From assembly GCA_012295275.1 (NCBI GenBank), contig CM022677.1:20751541-20771540 (forward strand): a stretch of DNA of 20,000 bases, written 5' to 3'. The position numbers were made by a program, and so were the translations under genes. Within the stretch, counting starts at the first letter, position 1; the number at the start of each line of letters is the position of its first letter. The DNA comes from Chrysomallon squamiferum. Taxonomy: Eukaryota; Mollusca; Gastropoda; Neomphalida; Peltospiridae. Shown piece by piece: positions 1 to 12,517 of the stretch. The notes beneath the pieces are model-generated. The model saw only the letters and a list, made by a program, of their open reading frames with translations, was not told the origin of the DNA and ran no database searches.

Positions 1-948
1 CAATGCAATCGATGGAGAATCTCAAGAAAGATAGTAGATGATGAGAAAGATAACCCAGTAGTGCCATAAATTGAGAGTACTTAATCACACTGTGAAGACA
101 AGACTGGAGTTCTGAAACTAAATAAAGTTAAGTCCAACAGTCCATTTAGTTGTACTGTTATTTGCTAACCAACATGTCCTTAATATCACAGGCGCTCTTT
201 CAAAGCATCCTTAGCTCTGTGGATGGTCATTTTTTCCCATGGACAATCAGTGATTCTGGCCTCAATACATTCAGTTCAGTGATTACATGTGCAGTAAATT
301 CTGAACCATTGTCTATGAAGCATGGAAGGAACACGAAGTAGAAGAACGATTTCTGGCAGTTGAAATGCAACTTAAGTGGTACGTTTCGATGTCAAATAGA
401 CCAAACTACAGAAGTTTATGAAATGATCTTGATAGCCCAAGTCCGATTTCGACTTTCCTTGGTTCAGTGACTGCTTGCCTATTGCATGAACCAGGGCTCT
501 GTATCTCAAGTGTTGGGCTCGATGATTGTTCATTCTCTGTTAGTAATCTTTCTCATTCTTTAGTAGTTCAGACAAAAGTCAGTGCTTCTGTCGGAATATT
601 AGCGTATGTCTTGGTCATGTCGTCAAAAGTATTAAGTGGATTGATTATTTTCATGTGGCAGGTCTGGTCAGAATAGCAAATTAACACGAGTTGTTTAAAT
701 AGAAAACAAAAAAAAAAAGAAAAAAAAAAAAAAAGATGTTTCTGTTATAATTTAAAGCAAAACATAATTTGCTGCAAGTAATAGTTAGACAGTTGGTCTA
801 ATCGCTTATGAAGTTCGAGTAAAATATTTCCTTGCAATTTCTTTCTTTCTTTCTTTGGCTCCAAATAGAAGACATGTCGAATACCGCACACACATACACA
901 CATACACACATAAACCCATCAAATACGTGCATACATACATACGCAACT

Positions 949-968
949 AGAGAGAGAGAGAGAGACAG

Positions 969-1040
<72 letters not shown>

Positions 1041-1063
1041 GAAAGAGAGAGAGAGAGAGAGAG
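949..1063. repeat. (AG)n-(TA)n-(AG)n microsatellite
   Basis: An AG run, a TA run (about 968-994) and a second, slightly interrupted AG run lie inside the intron just before micro-exon A1, as part of cassette 1. Confidence 0.95.
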
Positions 1064-1133
1064 CATAATCGATGAATGTTGAAAAGATGTAAACTGAGAG
1101 CGTAAATAAATATTTTGATTTTATATGTTACAG

Positions 1134-1157
1134 ATAGGTGGAGAAGAAGAGAGGAGG
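1134..1157 (+). CDS. Micro-exon A1, 24 nt, phase 1-1, stalk segment
   Basis: The acceptor is ...ttatatgttacag and the donor is GG|gtaaag. The length is a multiple of three. In phase 1 it reads (D)RWRRREE with the last base opening a Gly or Asp/Glu codon; phase 2 has an immediate TAG. It shares the pattern acidic-x-W-x-R with A2 and B1. It is the positional equivalent of B1 (3384-3407) in the duplicated block. Expression is unproven; the case rests on splice signals, length, phase and the sister copies. Confidence 0.5.
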
Positions 1158-1315
1158 GTAAAGAACATTCTTTCTTTAGCTGCAAGTAGAAGACATTTCG
1201 AATACCCCAGACATACACACACAAATCCATCCAATACTTGCAAACATTCATACGCAGCTGGATAGAGACATAAAGAAACCATGGATGAGATAGATAGAAA
1301 AAGGGAGAGAGAGAA

Positions 1316-1448
<133 letters not shown>

Positions 1449-1514
1449 TTGATGAATGTTGGGAAGAACGAATCTGAGAGTGTAAATTAATATTTTTATT
1501 TTTTTGTTTTTCAG

Positions 1515-1547
1515 ATTATTGGAATAGAAGGGAAGACTATTTTTCCG
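1515..1547 (+). CDS. Micro-exon A2, 33 nt, phase 1-1, stalk segment
   Basis: The acceptor lies in a T-rich tract (tttttgtttttcag) and the donor is CCG|gtaaag. In phase 1 it reads (D)YWNRREDYFS; phase 2 hits TAG. The preceding intron matches those of the sister cassettes (gatgaatgttg..., ...gagagtgtaaat) but is more diverged. It is the positional equivalent of B2 (3732-3761), yet the two exon cores differ in length (33 against 30 nt) and are hardly alignable. Confidence 0.48.
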
Positions 1548-2390
1548 GTAAAGAACTTTTTTTTTTTTTATAAACACTAAAATATATCAAACACATTTAT
1601 GGTCCTCTTCTAAATGTGTTTTAACTGCTTTGTCCTGTTAGTAATGTTCTATTATATAAAAACTCTCAAATGTCTTGAAGTATGTTAAAGATAATTTATA
1701 AAGACATTCAAAAACTAATATAATTTACAAAAATATTGCCTTCATCATCTCTTGATTTTGTACAGTGCTTAGAAATGCATTGGTTCTTATACTAGATGAC
1801 TCAAGAAAGACATTTATACTTTTTTCTTTTTTTTATCGGATTTCTTTTTAAAATTATTCGAACTAAAGTCATTTAATTATAATCAAGCCTATTCCTATTC
1901 CCGATATATTTTACTGGTAATATGTATTATCAGGAACTATGAATTATTGTTGAACATTTCAGTTAATGTGTGTAATATCTGATTAACAAAGAAAATAGGT
2001 GTAATTCCTGAAAATTCCAGTAATTTTAAATATTTGCTGAAATCTGATGGTGAAAATTATACATGTTTTGTAAATTGATTGTGATGTGAAAACTACTAGT
2101 ATTTAAAGAGCAGGTGGCATCATGGCTAGTGTTTAGTGTTGGTTTTCAGAAATATCTGAATTGCACTTAGGAGAGTATATTTGTACACGACAGTGTCGAG
2201 TGACACCTACAGTTGTACTAAATCTTGGCAATGAAACACCGGTAATCACTATTTTGAGAACGCTTTTTATCTGAAGAATTGCACCTAATAATTTGCCCGG
2301 TTATATATAGAGGAATCAGTAGCAGTGATCATGCGATCAGGATTTTCGTATTGAACTAGCAATACAATGTTGCAAGTAGATCATCCTCTC
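1548..2390. other. Intron or spacer, no firm feature; weak exon-like stretch at 2150-2241
   Basis: This is AT-rich single-copy sequence between micro-exon A2 and block B. One stretch, 2150-2241, follows a usable acceptor (ggttttcag), stays open, reads ISELHLGEYICTRQC and ends at CCG|gtaatc. The GEYIC element resembles the F strand of an Ig fold. Its length (92 nt) would change phase from 1 to 0, which does not fit the phase-1 neighbours, so I do not call it a coding exon. Confidence 0.4.
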
Positions 2391-3086
2391 AATGCAATCG
2401 ATGGAGAATCTCAGGAAAGATAGTAGATGATGAGAAAGATAACCCAGTAGTGCCATAAATTGAGAGCACTTTATCATACTGTGAAGACAAGACTGGAGCT
2501 CTGAAACTAAATAAATTTGAGTCCAACAGTCCATTTAGTTGTAATGTTATTTGATAACCAACATGTCCTTAATGTCACAGAAGCTGTTTCTAAGCAACAT
2601 TAACTCTGTGGATGCTTATTTTTTCCGATGGACAGTCAGTGATTCAGGCCTCATAACATTCAGTTCAGTGATTACATGTGCAGTAAATTCTGAACCATTG
2701 TCTGTGAAGCACGGAAGGAACCCGAAGTAGAAGAACGATTTCTGGCAGTTTAAATACAACCTAAGTTGCACGTTTCGATGTCAAATAGACCAAACTACAG
2801 AAGTTTATGAAATGATCTTGATAGCCCAAGTCCGATTTCGTCTTTCCTTCATTCAGTGACTGCTTGTCTATTGGATGAACCAGGGCTCTGTATCTCAAGT
2901 GTTGGGCTCGATGACTGTTCATTCTCTGTTAGGAGTCTTTCTCATTCTGTAGTAGTTCAGACAGAGGTCAGTGCTTCTGTCGGGATGTTAGGGTAGGGCA
3001 TGTCTTGGTCATGTCGTCAAAAGTATTAAGTGGATTGATCATTTTCATTTGACAGGTCCAGTCAGAATAGCAAATTAACACGAGTT

Positions 3087-3121
<35 letters not shown>

Positions 3122-3207
3122 AAAATAAAAAAATAACATATTTTCTGTTATAATTTAAAGCATAAATAATTTGAGAGCAAGAGAGAATAGTTAGAGAGAT
3201 GGAGAGA

Positions 3208-3314
<107 letters not shown>

Positions 3315-3383
3315 ATAATCGATGAATGGTGAAAAGAAGGAAACTGAGAGCGTAAATAAATATTTTGATTTTATATGTTACAG

Positions 3384-3407
3384 AAACGTGGAAAAGAATA
3401 GATGAAG
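3384..3407 (+). CDS. Micro-exon B1, 24 nt, phase 1-1, stalk segment
   Basis: The acceptor is ttatatgttacag and the donor is GAAG|gtaaag. It reads (E)TWKRIDE in phase 1. Phases 0 and 2 both contain stops, so phase 1 is the only open reading. It is the duplicate of A1 at an offset of 2250 bp. Exon bases differ at 6 of 24 positions and change five of the residues, whereas 71 bp upstream and 153 bp downstream differ at only 3 and 6 positions. Confidence 0.52.
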
Positions 3408-3554
3408 GTAAAGAACATTCTTTCTTTAGCTGCAAGTAGAAGACATTTCGAATAACCCAGACATACACACACAAATCCATCCAATACATGCAAACATTCA
3501 TACGCAGCTAGATAGAGACATAAAGAAACTATGGATGAGATGGATCGAAAAAGG

Positions 3555-3663
<109 letters not shown>

Positions 3664-3731
3664 AAACCGATGAATGTTGAAAAGAAGGAAAATGAGAGCG
3701 TAAATAAATATTTTGATTTTATATGTTACAG

Positions 3732-3761
3732 ATGAGAAGATTACAAGAGATGAACATGCAG
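3732..3761 (+). CDS. Micro-exon B2, 30 nt, phase 1-1, stalk segment
   Basis: The acceptor is ttatatgttacag and the donor is GCAG|gtaaag. In phase 1 it reads (D)EKITRDEHA; phase 2 begins with a stop. It is the last micro-exon before the membrane-span exon. Splicing to 3990 gives a G|CC (Ala) junction codon followed by LKKYY. It lacks the Trp shared by A1, A2 and B1. Confidence 0.52.
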
Positions 3762-3989
3762 GTAAAGAACATTTGTTTTATTATAAACATTAAGATTGAT
3801 CAAATCTATTTTTGCTCCCTTTGTCATTGTGTTTTAACTGCTAGGACCTATTAGTAATATTCTGTTATGGAAAAAACTCTCTAATGTACTGCAGTATGTT
3901 AAAGTGTACTGTATTTTCTGCTTTACTGCTACACATCATGCCGTATGATAGGATGTTTTAATTTATTATGATTATTTCTTTATGTTTAG

Positions 3990-4062
3990 CCCTGAAGAAG
4001 TATTATCTTGCTATAGTACTGGGCATTCTTTTTGTAATGATGGGTATATTGATAACTCTCAG
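3990..4062 (+). CDS. Transmembrane exon, 73 nt, phase 1 in, phase 2 out
   Basis: After acceptor tatgtttag the exon reads (A)LKKYYLAIVLGILF, then VMMGILITL, to a consensus donor AG|gtaagc. About 20 uninterrupted hydrophobic residues follow a Lys-Lys pair, which is a single membrane span. The frame continues only through the phase 2 junction into the exon at 5998, which then stays open to its stop. A GT/TA repeat follows closely in the intron. The exon supplies the membrane anchor of the upstream gene. No Ser/Thr/Tyr signalling motif or enzymatic domain is present. Confidence 0.72.
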
Positions 4063-4157
4063 GTAAGCATACAACTTAGAGAAAATAAAGACAATATTAT
4101 CAGATTAAATAATAGAGTCAGCTTCACAGGCAATACAGATATGAACCTACACATACA

Positions 4158-4191
<34 letters not shown>

Positions 4192-4201
4192 CTCACAGAA
4201 A

Positions 4202-4234
<33 letters not shown>

Positions 4235-5997
4235 ACACATATAGATACACCCATTATAAATCAATAAATACATTCTTAGAGATACACACACGTTATATAT
4301 ATATATATTTATATAGGTACCGAAAGCCTAGATGATATAATTTGTCTAAGCTGTAAAAAGTTAAGATTTTGTCCATGTTGCTCCACTCCCAAGTCTCTTC
4401 TATAAATATTACCATAAAAAAAAATACATGTAGCTAAAGATATTTATGTGCTCTTTTAAATGGTGTTGTTGTTCTTGTTGTACGTTAAATCAGTTCTTTG
4501 TACGAGAGTGATAAACGCGTTGGGGGTAAACGCTTTTCGGTCCCCGTGGTCAGCAATTAACAGCGCGGCGTAAAAAGTCCTAAAATAGGGTCGCTCTACA
4601 AACGCCTGGCTTGTTTTCGCCAAAATGGCTTCATTGTTATTTTTTAGCACAGGGCCAAAGTTGAATCTTTCTAACCGTGTGCATGTCGTCGCTGGCAATG
4701 GCTTATATCAAAAGTTGTGTCCAGAAATGTACTTTTCCATGACTACAAACCTATATTAAAAAAAAAAAAAAAAAAAAATAGCTGAAAATAAAATCTATGT
4801 TCACGGGATCAAAAGAAAGATCATTCAGTTACCTTTCAAACAATGTGCGACACTACGGTGTGTCTTCTTTGGCGAAAACAAGCTCCGCGTTTAAATGTAG
4901 CACGTGCTTAGCGAAATCGCATTCTGATATAAACGAATTAACATTGTTTTGACGATTACTATCTTCCGTTTAAAACCGTCGATTATTTTTTTTTTCAAAA
5001 TTCTTGCGATAGACGGCAATTAGGAATCCTTAGCATAACAAACTATACTACATAATGGAACAATGCATTCAGAGGAATTGATGGAATGCTGACTAAACAT
5101 CTAATAAATTTTTTTTTAAATATATATAAAATATAAATTGTTCAGCTTTAAAACATTATTTTTGCGTGTTGATAAGCTCTGTCAGAGAACATTTCAACAA
5201 TGGTCAGATGATATGTAACTTTTGTTTGTTGTCAAATCATAGCAAGTACAAGCTAAGAAAAATGTTTTTATATTTGCTTCAAATGACAAACTTATAACAC
5301 CTGTATCTTTAATTGCCTCTAGTCTCATGATTGCATACATTTTATTGTCCCTAATTAATACCTGCTACATCTTTCTGGAGTTGACTCCAAGAATTATCTG
5401 TGTTTATGTATTGCAAAGGATTATGGTTAAACATCAAGTACTTGTAGACCTTTTAAGTAACATTAATATATATATATATATATACACATCACAGTATCTT
5501 AAATTATTACTACCAGTTATTTAAAAGAGTGAAAATTGAAGATCTTTAGTCATTCTGCAGTGTGTCATTTTGAAGATTTTGGCATGCTTAGCATTGTATT
5601 GTGAACACACGTACAAACATACAGATCTGAAAAAGCTGAGCTCATTTAGCATGTTGGTTCCATCACTCCTGTTGATTTTCAGCCTTTTGTGTCAATTACT
5701 TTTCAAACTATGGTTGGCCAAAGTAGCCCTATCTGCTATTTAGCCAAAATAAAGGCTGAAAAGCAACCAAATACCAGTCGTATCGATTTGCATATATCTT
5801 CTTAACCGCTAGCGATAGAGTCATACTTTTTTATGTGTTTTCATTCTTTTTGCTACATCTTTCATTCTGTGATTTTATTAGTGTTTTTGTTTGTTTTGTT
5901 TTTTGTGAAATTAAAGTCAGAGAACATTTGCCTGTATATATTTATATATATATACACTTAACAAATGTCTTTGTAAATACATTTTTAATTATCACAG
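4063..5997 (+). other. Intron between the TM exon and the tail exon
   Basis: This intron holds GT/TA and CA repeats (about 4157-4187, 4201-4240), a 23 bp A run (4757-4779), short TA tracts and an inverted repeat (4604-4625 with 4869-4893). The 4456-4698 stretch is less AT-rich than its surroundings and is open on the minus strand for 80 codons, but it has no recognisable domain. I see no further exon that keeps the phase 2 frame. Confidence 0.6.
4604..4893. repeat. Inverted repeat pair, possible degraded fold-back element
   Basis: The left arm reads GCTTGTTTTCGCCAAAA and the right arm TTGGCGAAAACAAGC, with further similarity outward (GCGTTT, GTAG). The arms are about 245 bp apart and enclose an A run. 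The flanks are less AT-rich than the surroundings. It could be two opposite copies of one repeat family or one non-autonomous element; no target duplication is evident. Confidence 0.45.
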
Positions 5998-6121
5998 GTT
6001 TAAATCAAAAATATTTACCTCGAAAGATCGGAAACAAAATAAAAGCAAGGAAGAGAAGTTTGGCGTGAAGAATCCAGCTTTCGAGTCTCCTGACGAAACG
6101 ACGAGGAACAAAGACAGTTAG
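5998..6121 (+). CDS. Last coding exon, short basic cytoplasmic tail with TAG stop
   Basis: The acceptor is ttttaattatcacag. Entering in phase 2 (AG|G = Arg) the exon reads FKSKIFTSKDRKQNKSKEE, KFGVKNPAFESPDE, TTRNKDS and then TAG at 6119-6121. About 40 residues are rich in Lys and Arg, fitting a stop-transfer and cytosolic tail behind the span at 3990-4062. The NPAF element resembles NPxF/NPxY-type sorting or PTB-binding motifs, but that function is only suggested. The intron before it is 1.94 kb. The 3' UTR begins with three imperfect ~60 bp repeats. Confidence 0.72.
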
Positions 6122-6294
6122 ATTTTACTTTGTCTCTTCATGTGACCATTTGTAATGTAAGGTACATTAAGCCAGAGAAATTTATTTTACATTGTCATTT
6201 CATGCGTCCATTTATTATGTAAGGTACATAAAGTCAGAGAGAACATGTTTCTGCTTGTGATTACTTGTTACGTGAGATAGATAAAGTCAAAGGG
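6121..6294 (+). repeat. Three imperfect ~60 bp tandem repeats in the 3' UTR
   Basis: Units begin at about 6121, 6179 and 6241. They share ATTTTAC.TTGTC..TTCATG, CCATTT.T.ATGTAAGGTACAT and AAAGTCAGAGA; the third is the most diverged. The first unit begins at the stop codon. The repeats are non-coding and probably transcribed. Confidence 0.65.
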
Positions 6295-8144
6295 AACATT
6301 TTGCTAAGTTTGTGGAAGGGATGATTTGTCAGAAAGTCTGAGAGCTAATTTTAGCTACAAAATATACAAGGTGTTGTGGTCATTCACACACTGTATTTAT
6401 TGTTTCTGTTCAAAATGTTATAAACCAATTGATCTGCATTTTGCATTAGAATTTACTATTATTATTTTTAATCAGCTATGATTATTATTATTAATATTTT
6501 TGTTGTTGTTGTTGCTCTTCTTCTTCTTCTTCTTATTATTATTATTATCATTATCGTTATCGTTATTATACTTATTACCACTGCTGTGGTTCTCATAAGG
6601 GTTATAAATCAGAGGTTCTCAAACATTTGTTTTTATTTTCATTCGGTTGATGTGTAACTGTGTCTCAAAGTCATGAGACAGCACCATGAGTTAATATATT
6701 AGAGAAATACACACCTTGTTTAACTGATAACTCGTAAGTCAAAACAGTTTTTTTTTTTTTTTTTTTACTGTGGTTTTTCTTTTTTTTTTTTCTTTTTTTT
6801 CTTCACGTATTTCGGCAATGGCTCAATGTCACAGTAATTCAGTGACAGAACAGATTTCACGTGCAGTAGGCTGCGATTCAGTGATTCCTCATTTTACGTC
6901 CAGTGTAGGACATCTTGTTATTTATTTTAAGCAGCTTTCCAGTGCAGAGTTCTAACCAAATAAATCCAGATATCAGATAACGTCATCAAATTTATCAGAT
7001 ACCGTCATCATGTTTTTTTTTTGTTTTTTTTTTTTTACGACTCAAGTCTTATTTAGATATAGTGCACTGTGGTGGCTCATTTTCTTAGGAGCTGTTCGTT
7101 TTGTTTTTCGTTTTTTTTGTTGTTGTTATTGTTGTTGTTTTTTTCCTCTGTTGTTACGTTTGTCCTTTTCGAGCTACTTCTTTGAAAAAGAAAGAAATCG
7201 TGCAACGATTTTAATGGAACAAACGAATGATATATCCGGGTAGGTATCTGCTAGCAGACAATAAAAAAAACAAAAAAATAATTAAATAAAAAAAAAAAAA
7301 AAAAATAAAAAAATAAAAAATATAAAAAATATAAAAAATTAAAAATTAAAAAATAAAAGCAGAATGCAATGGTTAAAGATTGACAGCCGATTGCAGATTG
7401 GTGAACGGCGCATGTTCAGTTGTGTCTGAGAACCCACGTGACCTACAGTTGTTAGCGTGTAAGTTGTTAGCGTGCTATGTTTATCATTTTTAAGTTGCTT
7501 ACCTCCTCGGGATTGCTTGTGTAGCACAGTCTGAAAACCTCTTTTGTAAATAATACTGTTATCATTCTGCAATTTTGTTAGCAAATAAAACGGTTATATA
7601 CATTTCGTGAGTTTTGTATTCTGTTCATGACAGAATTAACATTAGACATGCACTAACAAAAACTAATCCATACGCTTAAATACATACGCATACACACACA
7701 TACAAACGTACATCCGTAAACACATGCATACAAATTAAAACACATATTACACATACACATACAGAATAACAAACGCCTACACGTACACATTTGGACATGC
7801 ACATATATACATGCACGCAATATATATGTTTTATATACACTGACACACACACACACATACACAGACACACACACACACACACACACACATAAAATATACC
7901 CAAAGCGACAGATATAAAATACCTTTGGTAACGTAATGAACACAAAGGTGCTTGTGTGTGTGTATGTGTGTGTCCGTCTGTGTGTCTCATCCTAAACTGA
8001 TTTTGATCCTGAAGTAGTTTTGTAACTTATATAAATACACAGATACGATTAAACATATCCATAAACAGTTATGTACAAAATATACGTATATGAAAGGAGT
8101 ATGCATGTCTCTAAGTGTGTTAACATAAGTACTATAATACACTA
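6295..8144. other. 3' UTR and intergenic sequence, simple repeats only
   Basis: Triplet runs (GTT, CTT, ATT at about 6500-6560), T runs (6750-6800, 7013-7036), an A-rich block (7260-7360) and CA/GT repeats (7690-7980) are seen. AATAAA motifs occur at 6959 and near 7584 and could be poly(A) signals, but neither is supported by a clear downstream GT-rich element. The open frames here (Phe/Cys-rich, Val-Cys-rich) are repeat artefacts. Confidence 0.6.
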
Positions 8145-8474
8145 TCAGTAAGAACGACCAACAGAAATACGGAAAGAATGTATAATGACCTTTCCTAAAT
8201 ACGGGCTACTTTTTGACTTGATTCGAAGAATATTTATTATGGAATTGAATGGGAAATCTGATTTTGATAAAGTCTTGGAAGGACTGAGTTGTATATCAAA
8301 TCGAATAGGTAGACTCTGTTGTTTCAGCACGGACAGATCGGCAAAGAAATTTGGTGATTCTGGACAAACGACTTCATAAATAAGAGAAGAGCTGTAACAA
8401 CCACACAGTGAAGGACACTGAACTCGAACTCCAAGACAGATGAAGTATATGAAGACCAAAATAATAATTTCCAT
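8145..8474 (-). pseudogene. Truncated paralogue of the LRR exon (signal peptide and LRR N-cap only)
   Basis: Reading on the minus strand from ATG at 8474, the product begins MEIIILVFIYFICLGVRV, a signal peptide, followed by CPSLCGC and EVVCPE, the four-Cys pattern of an LRR N-terminal cap. Residues then follow the LRR exon at 10870: N.F.DL..LK, PI, and KSDF in the same order and spacing. Similarity fades after about 85 residues and a stop follows at 8145, with no leucine-rich repeats. No further LRR-like sequence appears down to 7990. It is most likely a broken copy left by duplication and inversion, since the intact gene lies on the plus strand. A small secreted N-cap protein, or splicing from a weak donor (AAG|gtcatt), cannot be excluded. 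Confidence 0.65.
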
Positions 8475-8570
8475 TATGTTCTCAAAATTTCAATTATTCC
8501 GAATTCACATTGGTTTGACCACTTGGAAAAAAAGCAAATAAATTAATAAATAATAAAATAAATGGAAACA

Positions 8571-9840
<1,270 letters not shown>

Positions 9841-10148
9841 GAATGACGAAACGATTCAAACCGTTGTTTCCGGTAAGCAGTATTAATAATAAATTTAAAA
9901 TGTCTACATTACAGAAACTTGTAAGTTTTTATCTCTTTATTATCATCAAACCGTGTTTATTAAGTTTCTTATTATTTTTTAATTTTCATAATAATATTAC
10001 TATTTTTCATTTGATCTGTGTTTTTATTCCGAAGTTTCAGTGAGTGAGAGAAATTAAGAATATTTGCCGTGTCACAAGCTTTCGACACTCTCCCACTTTT
10101 GAAAGGACGATGATACACCATACAAAGGTACAGTAATTTCAATCGTTA

Positions 10149-10182
<34 letters not shown>

Positions 10183-10250
10183 TTCCTATATAAATTATTT
10201 AAATAATACTACAAGTACTACTACTACTACTACTCCTGCTGCTACTTCTA

Positions 10251-10308
<58 letters not shown>

Positions 10309-10869
10309 TGATAAGAAGAAGAATTAAAAAATTGTCCTGCGTCGAAGATTTCTTGTATGGTTTGTTATTTCTTTAGCAGAGGTAAGATACCATTTGCATA
10401 TTTAAAAACCGGTATTATTTAACCCAAGATTATTTAACGGGTTTTTTTCCAAATAAATAGTATATTTAAAACGTTAGTATCTCCGCGTGCAGTAGATTAC
10501 TGACATGGTTTGAAATACTGCGGAGGATGACATTGTGGGTCTCGATTTTTTATTATTTCTTTTCTTATTTTTCTTCTTATTATTTGTTTTCTTTTAAATA
10601 AGTATGTGAATTTGCTGTATCATCCATCAACGTTTATAATGTTTAAATCATTTTTTCTTCTTTACAGTGCATTTTAAAATATAGAAAATCATAAACACTA
10701 TGATCATCATAATCATTATCATCTTATCATCATTATTATTAATATTATAATTATTATTATTTGTATTACTACTACAACTCCTCTGATATCATCAACTTCG
10801 TTTTTCATTAATCTTCGTGCTTTCTTTTTGCAGAATGTTGAGAGTTTAGCTTTATCTTTCTCACATGGC
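9841..10869 (+). other. 5' region of the LRR-TSP1 gene, possible untranslated exons
   Basis: Strong donors at TTTCCG|gtaagc (9873) and ACAAAG|gtacag (10128), with acceptor gaagtttcag (ending 10040), outline possible non-coding exons ending at 9872 and spanning 10041-10127. Acceptor tttctttttgcag (10833) starts the LRR exon, leaving 36 nt before the ATG. TGACGTAA, a CRE-like octamer, occurs near 9833. The rest is trinucleotide repeat ((TTA)n 10153-10181, (AAT)n 10248-10305). No TATA box or start site can be placed with confidence. Confidence 0.25.
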
Positions 10870-12328
10870 ATGGATCTTGCCATTTTAATAATTGTTTTCT
10901 TCACAAACCTCAATCAGCAAACAGTAGCTTCGAATTCTTGCCCCAGAATCTGTCAGTGTAAAACAGTACAGCTTTATAATACATGGAACGTTTATGATGT
11001 ATTCTGCCCCAAAGTGAACAATACCTTTCCAGATCTAAACCTTCTGAAATCAATGAGAAAACCAATCCAGCTACGTGTCGAAGACACTTACATAAAAAAC
11101 GTAAAGAAATCCGATTTCTCGTCTAATTTAACTATCCTGAGTTTACAACTTAATGGACAATTTTACGTACATTTGGAAGACGATGCATTTATTAATCTAG
11201 CAGACACGCTGCAGTATCTAAATCTGGAAAGTATCAAAATATCGTTTAAAAAAACACTAAGATTTCTAAACGGTCTAAAGAACCTAAAGAAACTTTCTCT
11301 AGGATACAACTATCAAAAGACTGGAATTCTGAACGACAATATTTTCAGTAATTTAAGTCTCTTGTCTCTGCAATTTATTGAACTTAACAATTGTAACCTC
11401 AAACATATAAATGACCATGCATTTAATAGTTTGTTATCGCTTCGAATCTTAAATCTCAAAGCGAACAGCTTACGTAAAGTGCCTTCTGCATTTACAAATA
11501 TGAGACATCTTGCTCTGTTGAATCTGGAAAACAATCTCATCAGGAATATTAAGGAACATAATTTTAAAGGACTTGTCAAACTAAGTTCTTTAATACTGTC
11601 TGGTAATCAACACATTTCTTTAAGACCATTTTGTTTCAGTCACTTGGCGTCTTCGTTAAAAATATTGATAATGCGAAACTGCAGCATGCAATATGTGCCA
11701 ACTGCAATTGTGAAGTTGAAGCATTTAATTAAACTTGATCTTGCTGACAATGAGCTCAAGAATTTCAAAAGAAATTCTCTTCAAGGCGAAATTTGTCTTC
11801 ATGAACTTGATCTGAGCTCATCAACGTTTCCATTATCTGAAGGAATTTTTCTTCAGCAAAGAAAATGTTTGAGAAAATTGTCACTTAGGAGAAGAAATAT
11901 AAGTGTTGTTCCTGCACACGCTTTTCAAGGATTAACTAAACTTAGGATTCTTAATCTTAAAGACAACAAAATCAGAAGTTTCCAAAAGCAAACTTTTGGA
12001 GAATTGTCTCTCACTATGATAGACTTGTCTGAAAATCCACTGACTGATATAAAAGTTGATGCATTTGAAGGACTTGGCTCGTCATTGTCCATAGGTCTAC
12101 AAAATACAGACCTCAGAGATATAGATTTTATTCTACAATACGAAAAGAGGAAATTTCGTACAGTCAAGTTGACGGGTACACGACTTATTTGTAGTTGTAC
12201 AGTGTATGAAATTCTCGTCAATCTACAGTACGGAACACTGGAAGGCTCTTGTTTTATGAACACGAAAGAATTAATGTTTTCAAGTTCACTGACGAAATCC
12301 AAAATACGAGATTACCATCACTGTGACT
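10870..12328 (+). CDS. LRR ectodomain exon with signal peptide, N-cap and C-cap
   Basis: ATG at 10870 begins MDLAILIIVFFTNLNQQ, a signal peptide ending near VAS|NS. An ATG at 10835 is out of frame and soon stopped, so 10870 is preferred. The LRR N-cap is CPRICQC...VFCP (about residues 24-48). About a dozen leucine-rich repeats follow, with clear units such as LRILNLKANSLRKVP, LALLNLENNLIRNI, LIKLDLADNELKNF and LRILNLKDNKIRSF. The C-cap reads LICSC, GSC, HHCD. Several N-glycosylation sequons are visible (NNT, NLT, NLS, NCS, NIS). The donor CT|gtgagt leaves phase 1; failure to splice would add 14 residues and stop at 12372. The whole LRR domain lies in one exon, as is common for LRR surface proteins. 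The ligand is unknown. Confidence 0.88.
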
Positions 12329-12462
12329 GTGAGTATTTATTTGTTAATGAAATTCTGAATTGTAATCTTTAACCCGTTTTTATCTATAATTCGCCTGTCA
12401 TTGAGAGAGATAGAGAGGAAACAATAGAAAGAATGAGAGAGAGGGAGAGAGAGAGAGACAGC

Positions 12463-12467
<5 letters not shown>

Positions 12468-12517
<50 letters not shown>

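Noticed and set aside
1-680. Transposase-like reading on the minus strand of the duplicated block
   Set aside because: Stops occur at shared positions in both copies and no transposase motif could be recognised.
808-834. Extra micro-exon before cassette 1
   Set aside because: The segment between AG and GT is 26 nt, not a multiple of three, and lacks the cassette donor.
4456-4698. 80-codon minus-strand open frame in a less AT-rich patch
   Set aside because: No recognisable domain, no signal peptide, and overlap with a repeat-like inverted sequence.
7010-7243. Phe/Cys-rich open frame
   Set aside because: Generated by T runs and GTT repeats; no splice or homology support.
7653-7990. Val-Cys-rich minus-strand open frames
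   Set aside because: Generated by a CA/GT microsatellite.
11313-12302. Minus-strand open frames opposite the LRR exon
   Set aside because: Shadows of the LRR coding frame; no start context or domain.
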